Positions 1-8,151 of a stretch of DNA of 64,000 nt are shown here, piece after piece. The DNA comes from Chroococcidiopsis sp. TS-821. GTDB taxonomy: Bacteria; Cyanobacteriota; Cyanobacteriia; Cyanobacteriales; Chroococcidiopsidaceae. Each line of letters starts with the position of its first letter. Position 1 is the stretch's first letter. The notes beneath the pieces were generated by a model. It was not told the origin of the DNA, ran no database searches, and was given only the letters and a program-made list of their open reading frames with translations. Both the position numbers and the translations under genes were made by a program. Location: the NCBI RefSeq assembly GCF_002939305.1, contig NZ_MVDI01000015.1, positions 1 to 64,000 of the forward strand. The letters run 5' to 3'.

Positions 1-1
1 G

Positions 2-49
2 GAGAAAATTGTAACGGCAGACATTAAAGCTCTGATCAATTGTCAGTAG
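2..49 (+). CDS. 3' end of an upstream gene (partial)
   Basis: An open frame enters from the left edge and ends at a TAG at 47-49, leaving about 15 visible residues (ending ALINCQ). Too little is present to name a family. Its interest is positional: the stop lies 7 bases before the attC-like site at 57-140, the spacing expected for the gene of an integron cassette. It could also be a chance open frame. Confidence 0.35.
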   Translation, partial: EKIVTADIKALINCQ

Positions 50-56
50 CAGCGCA

Positions 57-140
57 GTCGAACAATTCTGTTGGAGCGGATTGGCAGATTTTCGGTGTGG
101 GGTTTAAGATGGCTACAACCGCTCAACTTTGCCGTTAGGC
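57..140. other. attC-like integron recombination site 1
   Basis: The right end carries GTTAGGC at 134-140, a perfect match to the GTTRRRY core of attC R'. The left end carries GTCGAAC at 57-63, an imperfect R'' (5 of 7 to the ideal GCCTAAC). Inside, GTTGGAGCGG (70-79) pairs with CCGCTCAAC (119-127), leaving one unpaired G, like the extrahelical base of real attC sites. The apical part (80-118) is variable. Known attC sites are recognised as folded single strands by integron integrases; no integrase gene is visible here. Confidence 0.65.
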
Positions 141-166
141 TAAGTATTCATGAAGTAATTAGCGTT

Positions 167-373
167 ATGAATGACACAGAGATTATCTCCAAATTTATAA
201 AAGTTGAGCAGGGGGATGCTGAACTTAAGATCTTCGTCTGCCGCATATCCTGGCCACATCCCCACGAGCCTGCATCTAATTTGGCAGTAGCTACTGCGCT
301 TCCAATAAAATCCTCAACTAAGGAAATTGAGTCCAAGATTTTGGAAGTTCTACAAGACAAGCGTTATTTTTAA
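167..373 (+). CDS. hypothetical cassette protein, 68 aa
   Basis: A 68-residue protein starting MNDTEIISKF, with no signal peptide or membrane segment. I do not recognise the family. The frame is open back to position 71, but a start there would read through the attC-like site, so the ATG at 167 is preferred; it lies 27 bases after the attC core, a usual place for the first gene of a cassette. No strong ribosome binding site is visible. The 113 bases between its stop and the next gene show no feature I can name. It could be a solitary antitoxin-like or regulatory protein, but nothing in the sequence proves this. Confidence 0.5.
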   Translation: MNDTEIISKFIKVEQGDAELKIFVCRISWPHPHEPASNLAVATALPIKSSTKEIESKILEVLQDKRYF

Positions 374-486
374 GTTTGTCAGGAGTGCCAACAGCGAAAC
401 CCTTGTGGTTGGATGCATAATGATGGAATATGTCAAAGTTGCGCTGAGAGAAATCACGGCATTGTCTACTAACGGATAGAGCAACT

Positions 487-747
487 ATGAATATCACCCT
501 AGAGCTACCTTCAGAGCTAGAACGTGAACTAGCCAATGAAGCATCACAACTGAACCTACCTCTGGCAGAGTATATTCTGCGAGTTCTTTCCTTTCGCCCT
601 TTTCTCCAAAATCCTCCCAAAACAGGGGTAGAACTTGTTACCTATTGGGAAAGCATTGGGGTGGTTAGTTCCCGGCCTGATATCACTGACAGTCAGGAGC
701 ACGCACGCAGGTTGCGCGACCAAGCTGAACACCGTGAGCTGGCTTAG
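487..747 (+). CDS. VapB-type antitoxin of cassette TA pair
   Basis: An 86-residue protein beginning MNITLELPSELERELANEA, the beta strand plus helix arrangement of small DNA-binding antitoxins (AbrB/RHH-like N-terminus) with a flexible charged C-terminus (QEHARRLRDQAEHRELA) suited to clamp a toxin. It ends 7 bases before the PIN-domain gene, so the two are almost certainly co-transcribed as a type II toxin-antitoxin operon. The role is neutralising the VapC ribonuclease and probably autorepressing the operon. The family is called from its N-terminal pattern and its partner, not from a recognised named domain. Confidence 0.72.
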   Translation: MNITLELPSELERELANEASQLNLPLAEYILRVLSFRPFLQNPPKTGVELVTYWESIGVVSSRPDITDSQEHARRLRDQAEHRELA

Positions 748-754
748 GTAGCAA

Positions 755-1135
755 ATGTACATAGTCGATACTGATGTCATGATCGACATTCAGCGAGGTT
801 ACTCGCCCGCTCTAGCTTGGTTCACCTCTCTCCCAGAACTTCCAAGCATTCCTGGTTTTGTTGTGATGGAGTTGATTCAGGATGCTCAAGATAAGCAACA
901 GGTGCGTAAGGTTCTACAGCTTGTTGCCCCGTTGCCGATAGTGTGGACTACTGAAACTGACTGCGCCCGTGCCCTCTCTGATTTCACAGCCTATCACCTG
1001 TCCCACAAGGTTGGACTGATTGATGCCTTGATTGCTGCTTGTGCCATTGGACGCAATGCAACTCTCTGTACTTTCAATGTGAAGCACTATCGAGTTATTC
1101 CTGGTTTGCGTCTGGAGCAACCCTATAGCCACTGA
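755..1135 (+). CDS. vapC: VapC-type PIN-domain ribonuclease toxin
   Basis: A 126-residue PIN protein of usual VapC length. The acidic metal-binding residues are visible as D5 in IVDTD, E39 in VVMEL and D90 in GLIDALIAA, followed by the TFNVKHYRVIPGL ending common to this family. Such toxins cleave tRNA or other RNA and are held inactive by the partner encoded just upstream. The stop codon lies 3 bases before the R'' element of attC-like site 2, so this pair forms the end of a cassette. Toxin-antitoxin pairs are typical stabilising cargo of chromosomal cassette arrays. Confidence 0.88.
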   Translation: MYIVDTDVMIDIQRGYSPALAWFTSLPELPSIPGFVVMELIQDAQDKQQVRKVLQLVAPLPIVWTTETDCARALSDFTAYHLSHKVGLIDALIAACAIGRNATLCTFNVKHYRVIPGLRLEQPYSH

Positions 1136-1138
1136 ACC

Positions 1139-1228
1139 GCCTAACACTGCGTTGGGTGCGGACGGAACGGAGGTTATCAGTAGGAGTTCGAGAATATCTG
1201 CCGCCGCACAACTTCACCGTTATCTGGC
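1139..1228. other. attC-like integron recombination site 2, degenerate right end
   Basis: The left core GCCTAAC (1139-1145) is a perfect RYYYAAC. GTTGGGTGCGG (1151-1161) pairs with CCGCACAAC (1204-1212) leaving two unpaired G residues, and the pairing continues through CGG/CCG inside. The right core reads GTTATCTGGC (1219-1228), which is GTTAGGC interrupted by TCT, so this end is probably dead or altered. It shares the same general plan and inner sequence as site 1 (GTTGG..GCGG and CCGC.CAACTT..CCGTTA), supporting a family of repeated sites. Confidence 0.62.
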
Positions 1229-1339
1229 TTGAGTTTCAGGTTTTGGCAGTGAATGGAGGTTATTGGGTTGGCGTTCAAGATCAAGTAATTTCCAGATTAT
1301 TTGCTGGGCAGCACCATAAAGCTGTTTGAATCGCTCGGC

Positions 1340-2193
1340 TCAGTTTACATCCAGCCAATTCATTCGTTCTTGAGTGTAGCGATCGCCAGCAGCGCTACCA
1401 ATCAGAGCAATCTCACCCAATCGATCTAGCTCCTCGGTGTTCAAAACAATGTTACTTGCCTTTGCGTTCTCTTCAACGTAAGCAACTCGTTTTGTTCCAG
1501 GAATTGGAACGATATCGTTACCTTGATGCAGTAACCAAGCCAATGCGATTTGTTCAGGAGTTGTTCCTTTCGCCACAGCAATTTCTTTGACTTGCTGAAC
1601 CAGCCTCATATTTTGGTCGAAGTTATCCCCTTGAAATCGGGGCTCGAGGCGGCGTAGTCATTTTCAAACGCTTCAGCCCGCTTGGCTTGTCCCGTTAAAA
1701 ACCCTCGACCCAGGAGACAGTAGGGAACAAAACCAATTCCTAATTCTCGCAACGTAGGCAAGATTTCGGCTTCAACTATTCGTTCCCAAAGCGAATACTC
1801 GGACTGAAGCGCACTGATTGGATGAACAGCATGGGCACGACGAATGGTTTCTGGACTTGCTTCCGAAAGCCCAATGTAGCGAACCTTCCCTTGTTGTACG
1901 AGTTCTGCCATTGCCTCAACTGTCTCTTCAATTGGGACAGTTCGATCAACACGATGTTGATAAAACAAATCGATATAGTCAACGCCTAATCGCCGCAATG
2001 AGGCATTACAGACACGGTGGATATTTTCGGGCGAGCTATCTAAACCAACAATCTTTCCGCTTTCGTCAATCTTGAAACCAAATTTCGTTGCAATGACAAC
2101 CCGATCGAGATCGTTCCGAATTGCTTGACCTGCCAGTTGTTCATTGTCGTTGTAGACTTTAGCAGTATCAAAATGCGTCGATCCAGAGCGTTG
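1340..2193 (-). pseudogene. aldo/keto reductase, N-terminally truncated and frameshifted
   Basis: The minus strand encodes the central and C-terminal parts of an NADP-dependent aldo/keto reductase (AKR13-like): THFDTAKVYN, then LRRLGVDYIDLFYQHRVD with its usual VRYIGLSEAS, and GNDIVPIPGTKR near the end. Two lesions are visible. The first about 30 residues, with the catalytic region start, are missing and the frame opens directly after the DUF433 stop. A frameshift falls near 1631-1634, where the G run seems one base short (DFKG then NFDQ in the next frame). A real single-base error could explain the second, but not the first. Confidence 0.85.
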
Positions 2194-2460
2194 TCAGGCG
2201 ACTAACACAGGATGATTGAGTTGACGTGATGCATAGGTAAGCGCCGCTCTCAAATCATCCATTTCCAGATTGGGTAGTTCCTCTAAAATCTGTTCAGCGC
2301 TGAATCCTGCTGCGAACAGATCTAGGACATCAGACACTCGAATTCTCATACTACGAATACAGGGGCGACCACCACACTGACTTGGATTGACTATAAGAAG
2401 GTTGAGCCTGGTCTTTTTCGATGGGTACTGGCGACCAAGCAACCGAACGCGTCTGACCAA
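2194..2460 (-). CDS. DUF433 antitoxin-like protein, partner missing
   Basis: The C-terminal 65 residues match the DUF433 family: NPSQCGGRPCIRSMRIRVSDVLDLF, then a helix-turn-helix-like AGFSAEQILEELPNL and ALTYASRQLNHP. DUF433 proteins usually act as antitoxins to a downstream DUF5615 PIN-like toxin. Here the toxin is absent: the base after the stop is already aldo/keto reductase remnant. The 5' end is also suspect, because only TTG starts are available before the conserved core (TAG upstream), so the first 20 residues may be recombined sequence. Probably expressed at best as an orphan. Confidence 0.7.
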   Translation of the reverse strand: MVRRVRLLGRQYPSKKTRLNLLIVNPSQCGGRPCIRSMRIRVSDVLDLFAAGFSAEQILEELPNLEMDDLRAALTYASRQLNHPVLVA

Positions 2461-2648
2461 AAATGTTAATTTCTAGTTGAAGAACGCTCATTGCATAGCT
2501 TTTGTATCATTTCAAAAAATGAGAACCTACAAATAACTTCTCCTCTGCACCTTTGCGCTCCTGCTTTCCTGCTTTTCACTCTCTACTACCTGAAGGTAGG
2601 TTTTTTTACAATCAAGAAGTGCTAATAGAAAAAGGGAGGTGATGGCTG

Positions 2649-3740
2649 ATGGAAGAATCAGGAACACCACAAAAGCGATCGCATTGGCAGCGACGGCAAT
2701 TCTTGTTGCGCGCTAGTATTGTTGGCGCTGGAGGTGCGATCGCCAGTTTCATTTGGCAAAAGCACAATATCTCAGCAGCAACACAAAACTCAGTAGCGAA
2801 TCCCCGCGAAGATTTTGGGACAATTCCGCGACGGATGCTAGGCAAAACAGGAGTCGAAGTTTCTGCTTTAGCACTAGGAGGCGCACACCTAGGTAATGTG
2901 AAAGATGACCAAGTTGCGGTGAGGATTGTTCAAGAAGCGGTTGATTCTGGCGTGAATTTCTTAGATAACGCTTGGGAGTATGGAAAAGGGCGCTGCGAAG
3001 AATTAATGGGTCGAGCATTGCAAGGCGGAAGACGCGAAAAAGCGTTTTTGATGACAAAAGTCTGCACTCACGGACGCGATGCGCGTGTAGCAATGCAGCA
3101 GTTAGAGCAATCTTTACAACGGTTAAAAACAGACTACATCGATTTGTGGCAAATTCATGAAGTTATTTATGATAATGACCCTGAACTACATTTTGCCAAA
3201 GGTGGTGTAGTTGAAGCGCTAGAGCAAGCCAAACAACAGGGAAAGGTTCGATTCATTGGCTTTACAGGACATAAAGATCCTGCCATTCATCTCAAGATGT
3301 TGGCGTACAAATATCCCTTTGATACTTGTCAGTTACCCTTAAATTGCTTCGATGCAAGTTTTCGCAGTTTTGAGCAGCAAGTGCTACCAGAACTTAACCG
3401 CCAGCAAATCGCCGCAATTGGAATGAAAAGTTTGGGGGGTGATGGCAACGCATTGAAAAAAGGAATCGTTACAGTAGAAGAAGCACTCCGCTACGCTATG
3501 AGTCTCCCTGTAGCCAGTACGGTTAGCGGTATTGATTCCTTGGCAGTGCTGTACCAGAACTTACGTATTGCTGGTAACTTTCAACCGATGAGTGCAGAGG
3601 AAATGCAAGCTGTGCGCAATCGATACGCTAGTTACGCTGCAGATGGACGCTTTGAACTGTACAAAACATCAAAAAAATATGATGGGAGACCTGGTAGAGA
3701 ACAGCACGGATTTCCTTTACCACAGCAGTTGAAACTTTAG
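2649..3740 (+). CDS. Tat-exported aldo/keto reductase
   Basis: 363 residues. The N-terminus has a twin-arginine signal (RRQFLLRAS at about 15-23, then a hydrophobic stretch), followed by an aldo/keto reductase barrel: RRMLGKTGVEVSALALGG, FLDNAWEYGKG with the catalytic Asp/Tyr, MTKVC with the lysine, and QIHEV in the position of the catalytic His. It probably reduces carbonyls with NADPH, or acts as an electron-transfer AKR, in the periplasm; the substrate is unknown. GGGAGGT at 2634-2640 is a strong ribosome binding site 8 bases before the ATG. The aldolase gene begins 20 bases after its stop, so co-transcription is likely. Confidence 0.88.
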   Translation: MEESGTPQKRSHWQRRQFLLRASIVGAGGAIASFIWQKHNISAATQNSVANPREDFGTIPRRMLGKTGVEVSALALGGAHLGNVKDDQVAVRIVQEAVDSGVNFLDNAWEYGKGRCEELMGRALQGGRREKAFLMTKVCTHGRDARVAMQQLEQSLQRLKTDYIDLWQIHEVIYDNDPELHFAKGGVVEALEQAKQQGKVRFIGFTGHKDPAIHLKMLAYKYPFDTCQLPLNCFDASFRSFEQQVLPELNRQQIAAIGMKSLGGDGNALKKGIVTVEEALRYAMSLPVASTVSGIDSLAVLYQNLRIAGNFQPMSAEEMQAVRNRYASYAADGRFELYKTSKKYDGRPGREQHGFPLPQQLKL

Positions 3741-3760
3741 GAGAAATTTGAGGAAGTTTT

Positions 3761-4843
3761 ATGACAGCAACACTTTCTGCACCAGAAACAATTGAATCTT
3801 GGTTGGGTGAAGAAGCCGAAGATCTGCTGACTCACAAAGCCAAAGTGTCAAAAGATTTATTGCACTTACCAGGGCCCGATTTTGTCGATCGCATTTTTTC
3901 GATTAGCGATCGCTCGCCACAAGTATTGCGCAGTCTACAACAACTTTATTCCCACGGTCGCTTAGCAAATACGGGCTACCTTTCTATCTTGCCCGTAGAC
4001 CAAGGAATTGAACACTCGGCAGGAGCTTCGTTTGCACCTAACCCAATTTATTTTGACCCAGAAAACATTGTCAAGTTGGCGATTGAAGCAGGTTGTAACG
4101 CGGTAGCGACGACTTTAGGAGTTTTGGGCAGTGTTTCGCGCAAATACGCGCATAAAATTCCCTTTATCGCCAAAATCAATCACAATGAACTGCTGACTTA
4201 TCCGAACCAATTCGATCAAGTCATGTTTGCATCAGTTGAACAAGCTTGGAATTTGGGTGCTGTTGCGGTTGGTGCAACGATTTATTTTGGTTCGGAACAA
4301 TCAACGCGGCAAATTCAAGAAGTCAGTCAAGCTTTTGCCCGCGCCCACGAACTCGGTATGGCGACTATCTTATGGTGCTATTTGCGCAATAGTGCGTTTA
4401 AGCAAGATAAAGACTATCACATTTCAGCCGACCTTACGGGTCAAGCAAATCACTTGGGCGTGACGATTGAAGCTGATATCGTCAAACAAAAGTTGCCAGA
4501 AAATAATCACGGCTATGCTGCAGTCGCCAAAGCAACAGGAAAAAGCTACGGTAAAACGAACGATCGCGTCTACACCGATTTAGTTACCGATCATCCAATC
4601 GACTTGACGCGCTATCAAGTTTTGAATTCTTATTGCGGACGCGCAGGGTTGATTAATTCAGGTGGTGCTTCAGGTAAAAATGACTTCGCGGAAGCAATTC
4701 GCACCGCAGTTATTAATAAACGTGCTGGTGGTTCTGGATTAATTTCTGGACGTAAAACATTCCAGCGTCCCTTTGAAGATGGAGTGAAACTGTTTCATGC
4801 GATTCAGGATGTTTATCTGTCGCCAGAAGTGACAATTGCTTAA
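3761..4843 (+). CDS. fbaB: class I fructose-bisphosphate aldolase (DhnA type)
   Basis: 360 residues, the usual size for the DhnA/FbaB class I aldolase, which splits or forms fructose 1,6-bisphosphate in glycolysis and the Calvin cycle using a Schiff-base lysine rather than metal. Visible hallmarks are [33 protein letters not shown] and [10 protein letters not shown], where K242 is the expected Schiff-base lysine, plus NSGGASG and [10 protein letters not shown] for phosphate binding. It sits closely downstream of the Tat aldo/keto reductase and is followed by a palindromic repeat that may end the transcript. Cyanobacteria usually also have a class II enzyme; none is in this window. Confidence 0.93.
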   Translation: MTATLSAPETIESWLGEEAEDLLTHKAKVSKDLLHLPGPDFVDRIFSISDRSPQVLRSLQQLYSHGRLANTGYLSILPVDQGIEHSAGASFAPNPIYFDPENIVKLAIEAGCNAVATTLGVLGSVSRKYAHKIPFIAKINHNELLTYPNQFDQVMFASVEQAWNLGAVAVGATIYFGSEQSTRQIQEVSQAFARAHELGMATILWCYLRNSAFKQDKDYHISADLTGQANHLGVTIEADIVKQKLPENNHGYAAVAKATGKSYGKTNDRVYTDLVTDHPIDLTRYQVLNSYCGRAGLINSGGASGKNDFAEAIRTAVINKRAGGSGLISGRKTFQRPFEDGVKLFHAIQDVYLSPEVTIA

Positions 4844-4870
4844 GTCTAGTAGATAAGCTCCTTATTAATT

Positions 4871-4930
4871 GGTAATTGGTAATCGGTAACTGTCTTGTTA
4901 TCTATTCCCGATTACCTGTTACCCACTACC
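4871..4930. repeat. GGTAAT palindromic repeat, copy 1
   Basis: The spacer has tandem GGTAATTGGTAATCGG and then the inverted form: GGTAATCGG (4878-4886) pairs with CCGATTACC (4908-4916), with further GGTAAC/GTTACC pairing outside. A related element lies at 47192-47250. Such GGTAAT/ATTACC units are common between cyanobacterial genes and may act as terminators or be remnants of small mobile repeats. Confidence 0.7.
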
Positions 4931-4944
4931 ATTTCCCTAAATTT

Positions 4945-6531
4945 ATGAGTACACAAGATGCCATTGTTGCCCAAGTTAAGGATTTACAAAATGGCGAGAT
5001 GAAGCAAGTTTCGGTGGGAGACACTGATATATTGTTAGCGCGGGTCAACGATCAGTTTCATGCAATTGGAGCTTATTGTACGCATTATAAAGCCCCACTT
5101 GTAGAAGGGGTTTTGAGTGGCGATCGCGTAATTTGTCCTTGGCATAATGCTTGCTTTAACCTTGTAACAGGAGATTTACAAGAACCGCCAGGGTTAGATG
5201 CACAACCTTGCTATGCAGTAAGAATTGACGGTGAAAATGTCATTGCGAGCGTTCCTGACTCTGCACCACAGCAAAGGACACCTACAATGGTTAAGTACGA
5301 TCCAGAGGTAGATCGACGGACATTTGTCGTATTAGGTGCAGGTGCGGCGGGAAGTGCGGCGGTAGAAGCGCTAAGACAAGCAGGTTTTGCAGGGCGTATC
5401 GTGATGGTGACGTATGAGGATAAGTTACCGTATGACCGTACGTGGTTGAGTAAAGACTACTTTAATGGCAAAGTTTCTCGCGATGAAATGCCGTTGCGAT
5501 CGCAGCAATTTTATGACGAGCATGATATCGAAGTTTTGTTAAACAAGCGTGTCACGCACATCGATGCAACAACTAAAACCATCACCTTTGCAGATGATGA
5601 CACAATGACTTATGACTCGTTGTTGTTGGCTACTGGTGGTAAACCGCGTCAGCTAGAGGTTGAAGGTGCAGATTTAGAAAATATCTTTACTCTCCGCAGT
5701 TTCGCTGATACAGAGAAGATCCTGCAAGCCGCAGAAAAGGCATCCTGTGCCGTTGCGATCGGTTCAAGTTTTATTGGTATGGAAGCAGCTGCGGGTCTAG
5801 CACAAAAAGGTTTGCAAGTAACTGTTGTTTCGCCAAGTTCAGTACCATTTGAGAAAATTCTTGGTCAAGAAATTGGCAAGTTGTTTCAGCAAGTGCATGA
5901 AGAACAAGGCGTAAAATTTCTGCTAGGGACAAAAGCGCAAAAGTTTGAGGGCAACGGTAAAGTAGAAGCTGTGATTTTGGAAAATGGCGATCGCCTAGCA
6001 ACAGATTTAGTGATTGTTGGTGTTGGCGTACAGCCTGCAACAGAATTTCTCGAAGGCGTGGAGTTGCACGAGAAAGACCGCAGCGTCATTGTCGATGAAT
6101 ATCTTTGTGCAGCGGATGGTTTGTATGCAGCGGGAGATATTGCGCGTTATCCTGATTGGCGTACAGGTGAACCCACTCGCGTAGAACACTGGCGATTAGC
6201 AGCACAACACGGTCGCATTGCCGCTTATAACATGGCTGGGAAGGCTGTTAAATTCGCGGGCGTTCCTGTTTTTTGGACGATGCAATTTCAGTTTCCTTTG
6301 CGTTACGTCGGACACGCTACGGATTGGGATGAAATAATTTTTGATGGTAGCCTGCCAGAGCGAAAATTCATAGCTTTTTATGTCAAAGACGAGCGAGTTT
6401 TAGCAGCAGCTGGAAGTCAACGCGATACCGAAATGGCAGCAATTTATGAGTTGATGCGTTTAGATCGAATGCCTACTGCAACAGAATTACGTGGCGGCAA
6501 GATTGATTTAGTGGGGCGAATCAAGAGCTAA
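4945..6531 (+). CDS. Rieske / FAD-NAD(P) oxidoreductase (AIFM3-like)
   Basis: 528 residues from the ATG at 4945; the open frame extends 23 codons upstream but that part falls in the palindromic repeat. An N-terminal Rieske [2Fe-2S] domain shows C45-x-H47 and C64-x2-H67. It is followed by a pyridine nucleotide-disulfide oxidoreductase fold: FAD site VVLGAGAAGSAAVEA, LLLATGG, the NAD site AVAIGSSFIGMEAA, and the second FAD motif YAAGDIA. This resembles AIF-like ferredoxin reductases with a fused Rieske domain, which pass electrons from NAD(P)H to redox partners. The natural partner is unknown; the neighbouring aldolase gives no clue. Confidence 0.88.
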   Translation: MSTQDAIVAQVKDLQNGEMKQVSVGDTDILLARVNDQFHAIGAYCTHYKAPLVEGVLSGDRVICPWHNACFNLVTGDLQEPPGLDAQPCYAVRIDGENVIASVPDSAPQQRTPTMVKYDPEVDRRTFVVLGAGAAGSAAVEALRQAGFAGRIVMVTYEDKLPYDRTWLSKDYFNGKVSRDEMPLRSQQFYDEHDIEVLLNKRVTHIDATTKTITFADDDTMTYDSLLLATGGKPRQLEVEGADLENIFTLRSFADTEKILQAAEKASCAVAIGSSFIGMEAAAGLAQKGLQVTVVSPSSVPFEKILGQEIGKLFQQVHEEQGVKFLLGTKAQKFEGNGKVEAVILENGDRLATDLVIVGVGVQPATEFLEGVELHEKDRSVIVDEYLCAADGLYAAGDIARYPDWRTGEPTRVEHWRLAAQHGRIAAYNMAGKAVKFAGVPVFWTMQFQFPLRYVGHATDWDEIIFDGSLPERKFIAFYVKDERVLAAAGSQRDTEMAAIYELMRLDRMPTATELRGGKIDLVGRIKS

Positions 6532-6538
6532 TTTTACT

Positions 6539-7894
6539 TTAGATAACAACAATGTTGTTACGCGTCAGGTTTGGTTCGCCAATGAGTTTAGCAATTTGGA
6601 TTGCGTCGGCGCTGCCAGTACCATCAACGTCAAAAAACAAATTACCGTTGTTGCGGTTGTAAACGAAGCGATCGCTCGAATTTTGTGCAGATCCAGCTAC
6701 GCGAAACTCTTGGCTTGTAATATTACCTCTCGAAAGCCCACCACTAAAACCTGCTTGAGAGACTGCGATTTTATCGAAGTCGGGATTAAAGTCTCTAATA
6801 ATATCAACTCCTTCGGCAGGGTAATTAAACACAAAGCGATCGTAGCCAGAACCACCAACGAGTGTATCATTGCCAAATCCGCCGATAAGTGTATCGTTAC
6901 CCGCATTCCCTCGCAGAATGTTGGCAGTACCGTTGCCGATTAACTTATCAGCAAATCGCGACCCCGTGACATTTTCGATTCCAGTGAGCGTATCGCGGTC
7001 AACCAGTGCATCGTACCAAGCATTTCCCAGTTTATCGTAGCCTTGACGACGTGGATGAATGCCATCGGCAGTTAGGTCACTCAACTTAAGATTACCAGCC
7101 GCGTTAACAAAGCTCACATTCTTACCTTGTGCAACTTTGCGGTCAACTAAGCCAGGAAGGAGTGTATTAAAATCTTTGGCAAGGTTGGCAGCGGTTACGC
7201 CACGAACTTTAGCATCAATGGGAGTGATTGAGGATACGAGTATCTGAGTACTTGTTGATTGTTGGGCAATGCGATCAATGAGGTAGCTTAAGTCATTGTA
7301 CATTTCGTTCAAACTACTACGACCTAAAGCATCATTGGTGCCGATCATTAGTAGCACAATATCAGGTTTGTAAGTTTTGAGAATGCCACTATTGACGAGA
7401 TTGGTAATTTCGTCAATTGTCCAGCCACCGTGTCCTTCGTGGTTTTTATCGCCAAGGCTTTGCGGACCATTAAACTGCGAACCTACAAAGTCGATTTTCA
7501 ACCCATCAGCCGACATATTTTTCCACAGTTGGATTCGGTAAGTTCCAGGAGTCGGGTCAACGCGGTGTTCTCCCTTGGCGATCGAGTCACCTAAAGGCAT
7601 AATTTTAGGCTGAGTTGATGGATTAAATATAGGTTTTACAACAATACCTTTTTTGAGATTAGCAACTATACCCTGAGATGCGTTGCGATAGCTTGCTGTA
7701 TCATTGCCACTACCACCATAAAGGCGATTGTTACCACTACCACCGTAGAGCGTATCATTGCCACTACCGCCATAAAGGCGATCGTTACCACTACCACCGT
7801 AGAGCGTATCATTGCCAGAATAACCGTAGATTGTATCTGCAAATGAACTGCCAGTAAGGTTATCGTTTTTAGGAGTTCCTTGAATAAACGCCAT
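6539..7894 (-). CDS. RTX-type calcium-binding protein with SGNH/GDSL hydrolase domain
   Basis: 451 residues in three parts. Residues about 20-66 are glycine-rich calcium-binding nonapeptides (YGGSGNDTL type) in near-perfect tandem. Residues about 95-295 form an SGNH hydrolase: block I LGDS with S104, block III GTND at 185-188, and block V DGIH with D277 and H280. Residues about 305-451 carry further GNAGNDTLIGG repeats and an RTX-style C-terminus (FDKIAVSQAGF, FFDVDGTG). There is no cleavable signal peptide, as expected for proteins secreted through type I exporters. It likely deacylates a polysaccharide or lipid outside the cell. The near-identical N-terminal repeats suggest recent expansion. 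Confidence 0.9.
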   Translation of the reverse strand: MAFIQGTPKNDNLTGSSFADTIYGYSGNDTLYGGSGNDRLYGGSGNDTLYGGSGNNRLYGGSGNDTASYRNASQGIVANLKKGIVVKPIFNPSTQPKIMPLGDSIAKGEHRVDPTPGTYRIQLWKNMSADGLKIDFVGSQFNGPQSLGDKNHEGHGGWTIDEITNLVNSGILKTYKPDIVLLMIGTNDALGRSSLNEMYNDLSYLIDRIAQQSTSTQILVSSITPIDAKVRGVTAANLAKDFNTLLPGLVDRKVAQGKNVSFVNAAGNLKLSDLTADGIHPRRQGYDKLGNAWYDALVDRDTLTGIENVTGSRFADKLIGNGTANILRGNAGNDTLIGGFGNDTLVGGSGYDRFVFNYPAEGVDIIRDFNPDFDKIAVSQAGFSGGLSRGNITSQEFRVAGSAQNSSDRFVYNRNNGNLFFDVDGTGSADAIQIAKLIGEPNLTRNNIVVI

Positions 7895-8151
7895 GAAATT
7901 GGAATATTCTGCAGTATGATGCAGTCAAAGTATCACAAACCAATATCAGGGATAAATGACACAAGAGTATGGTTATGACACTCCCAACCCACAGAATGGC
8001 GTGGATTTCTAAGCAACTTAATGTCCAGCGTGGCAAGTAATCAAAACTAGCGCTTATAGGTTGACCAATAGCGAAGCAACGAAAAATACAAATTAGAGGT
8101 CAGACTCTAAGATATCCTAGATAAATTAGAGTTTTGCCGAAGATAGTGAGC

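Noticed and set aside
71-166. N-terminal extension of the first ORF
   Set aside because: It would translate through the attC-like site and lacks a ribosome binding site; the ATG at 167 fits the cassette.
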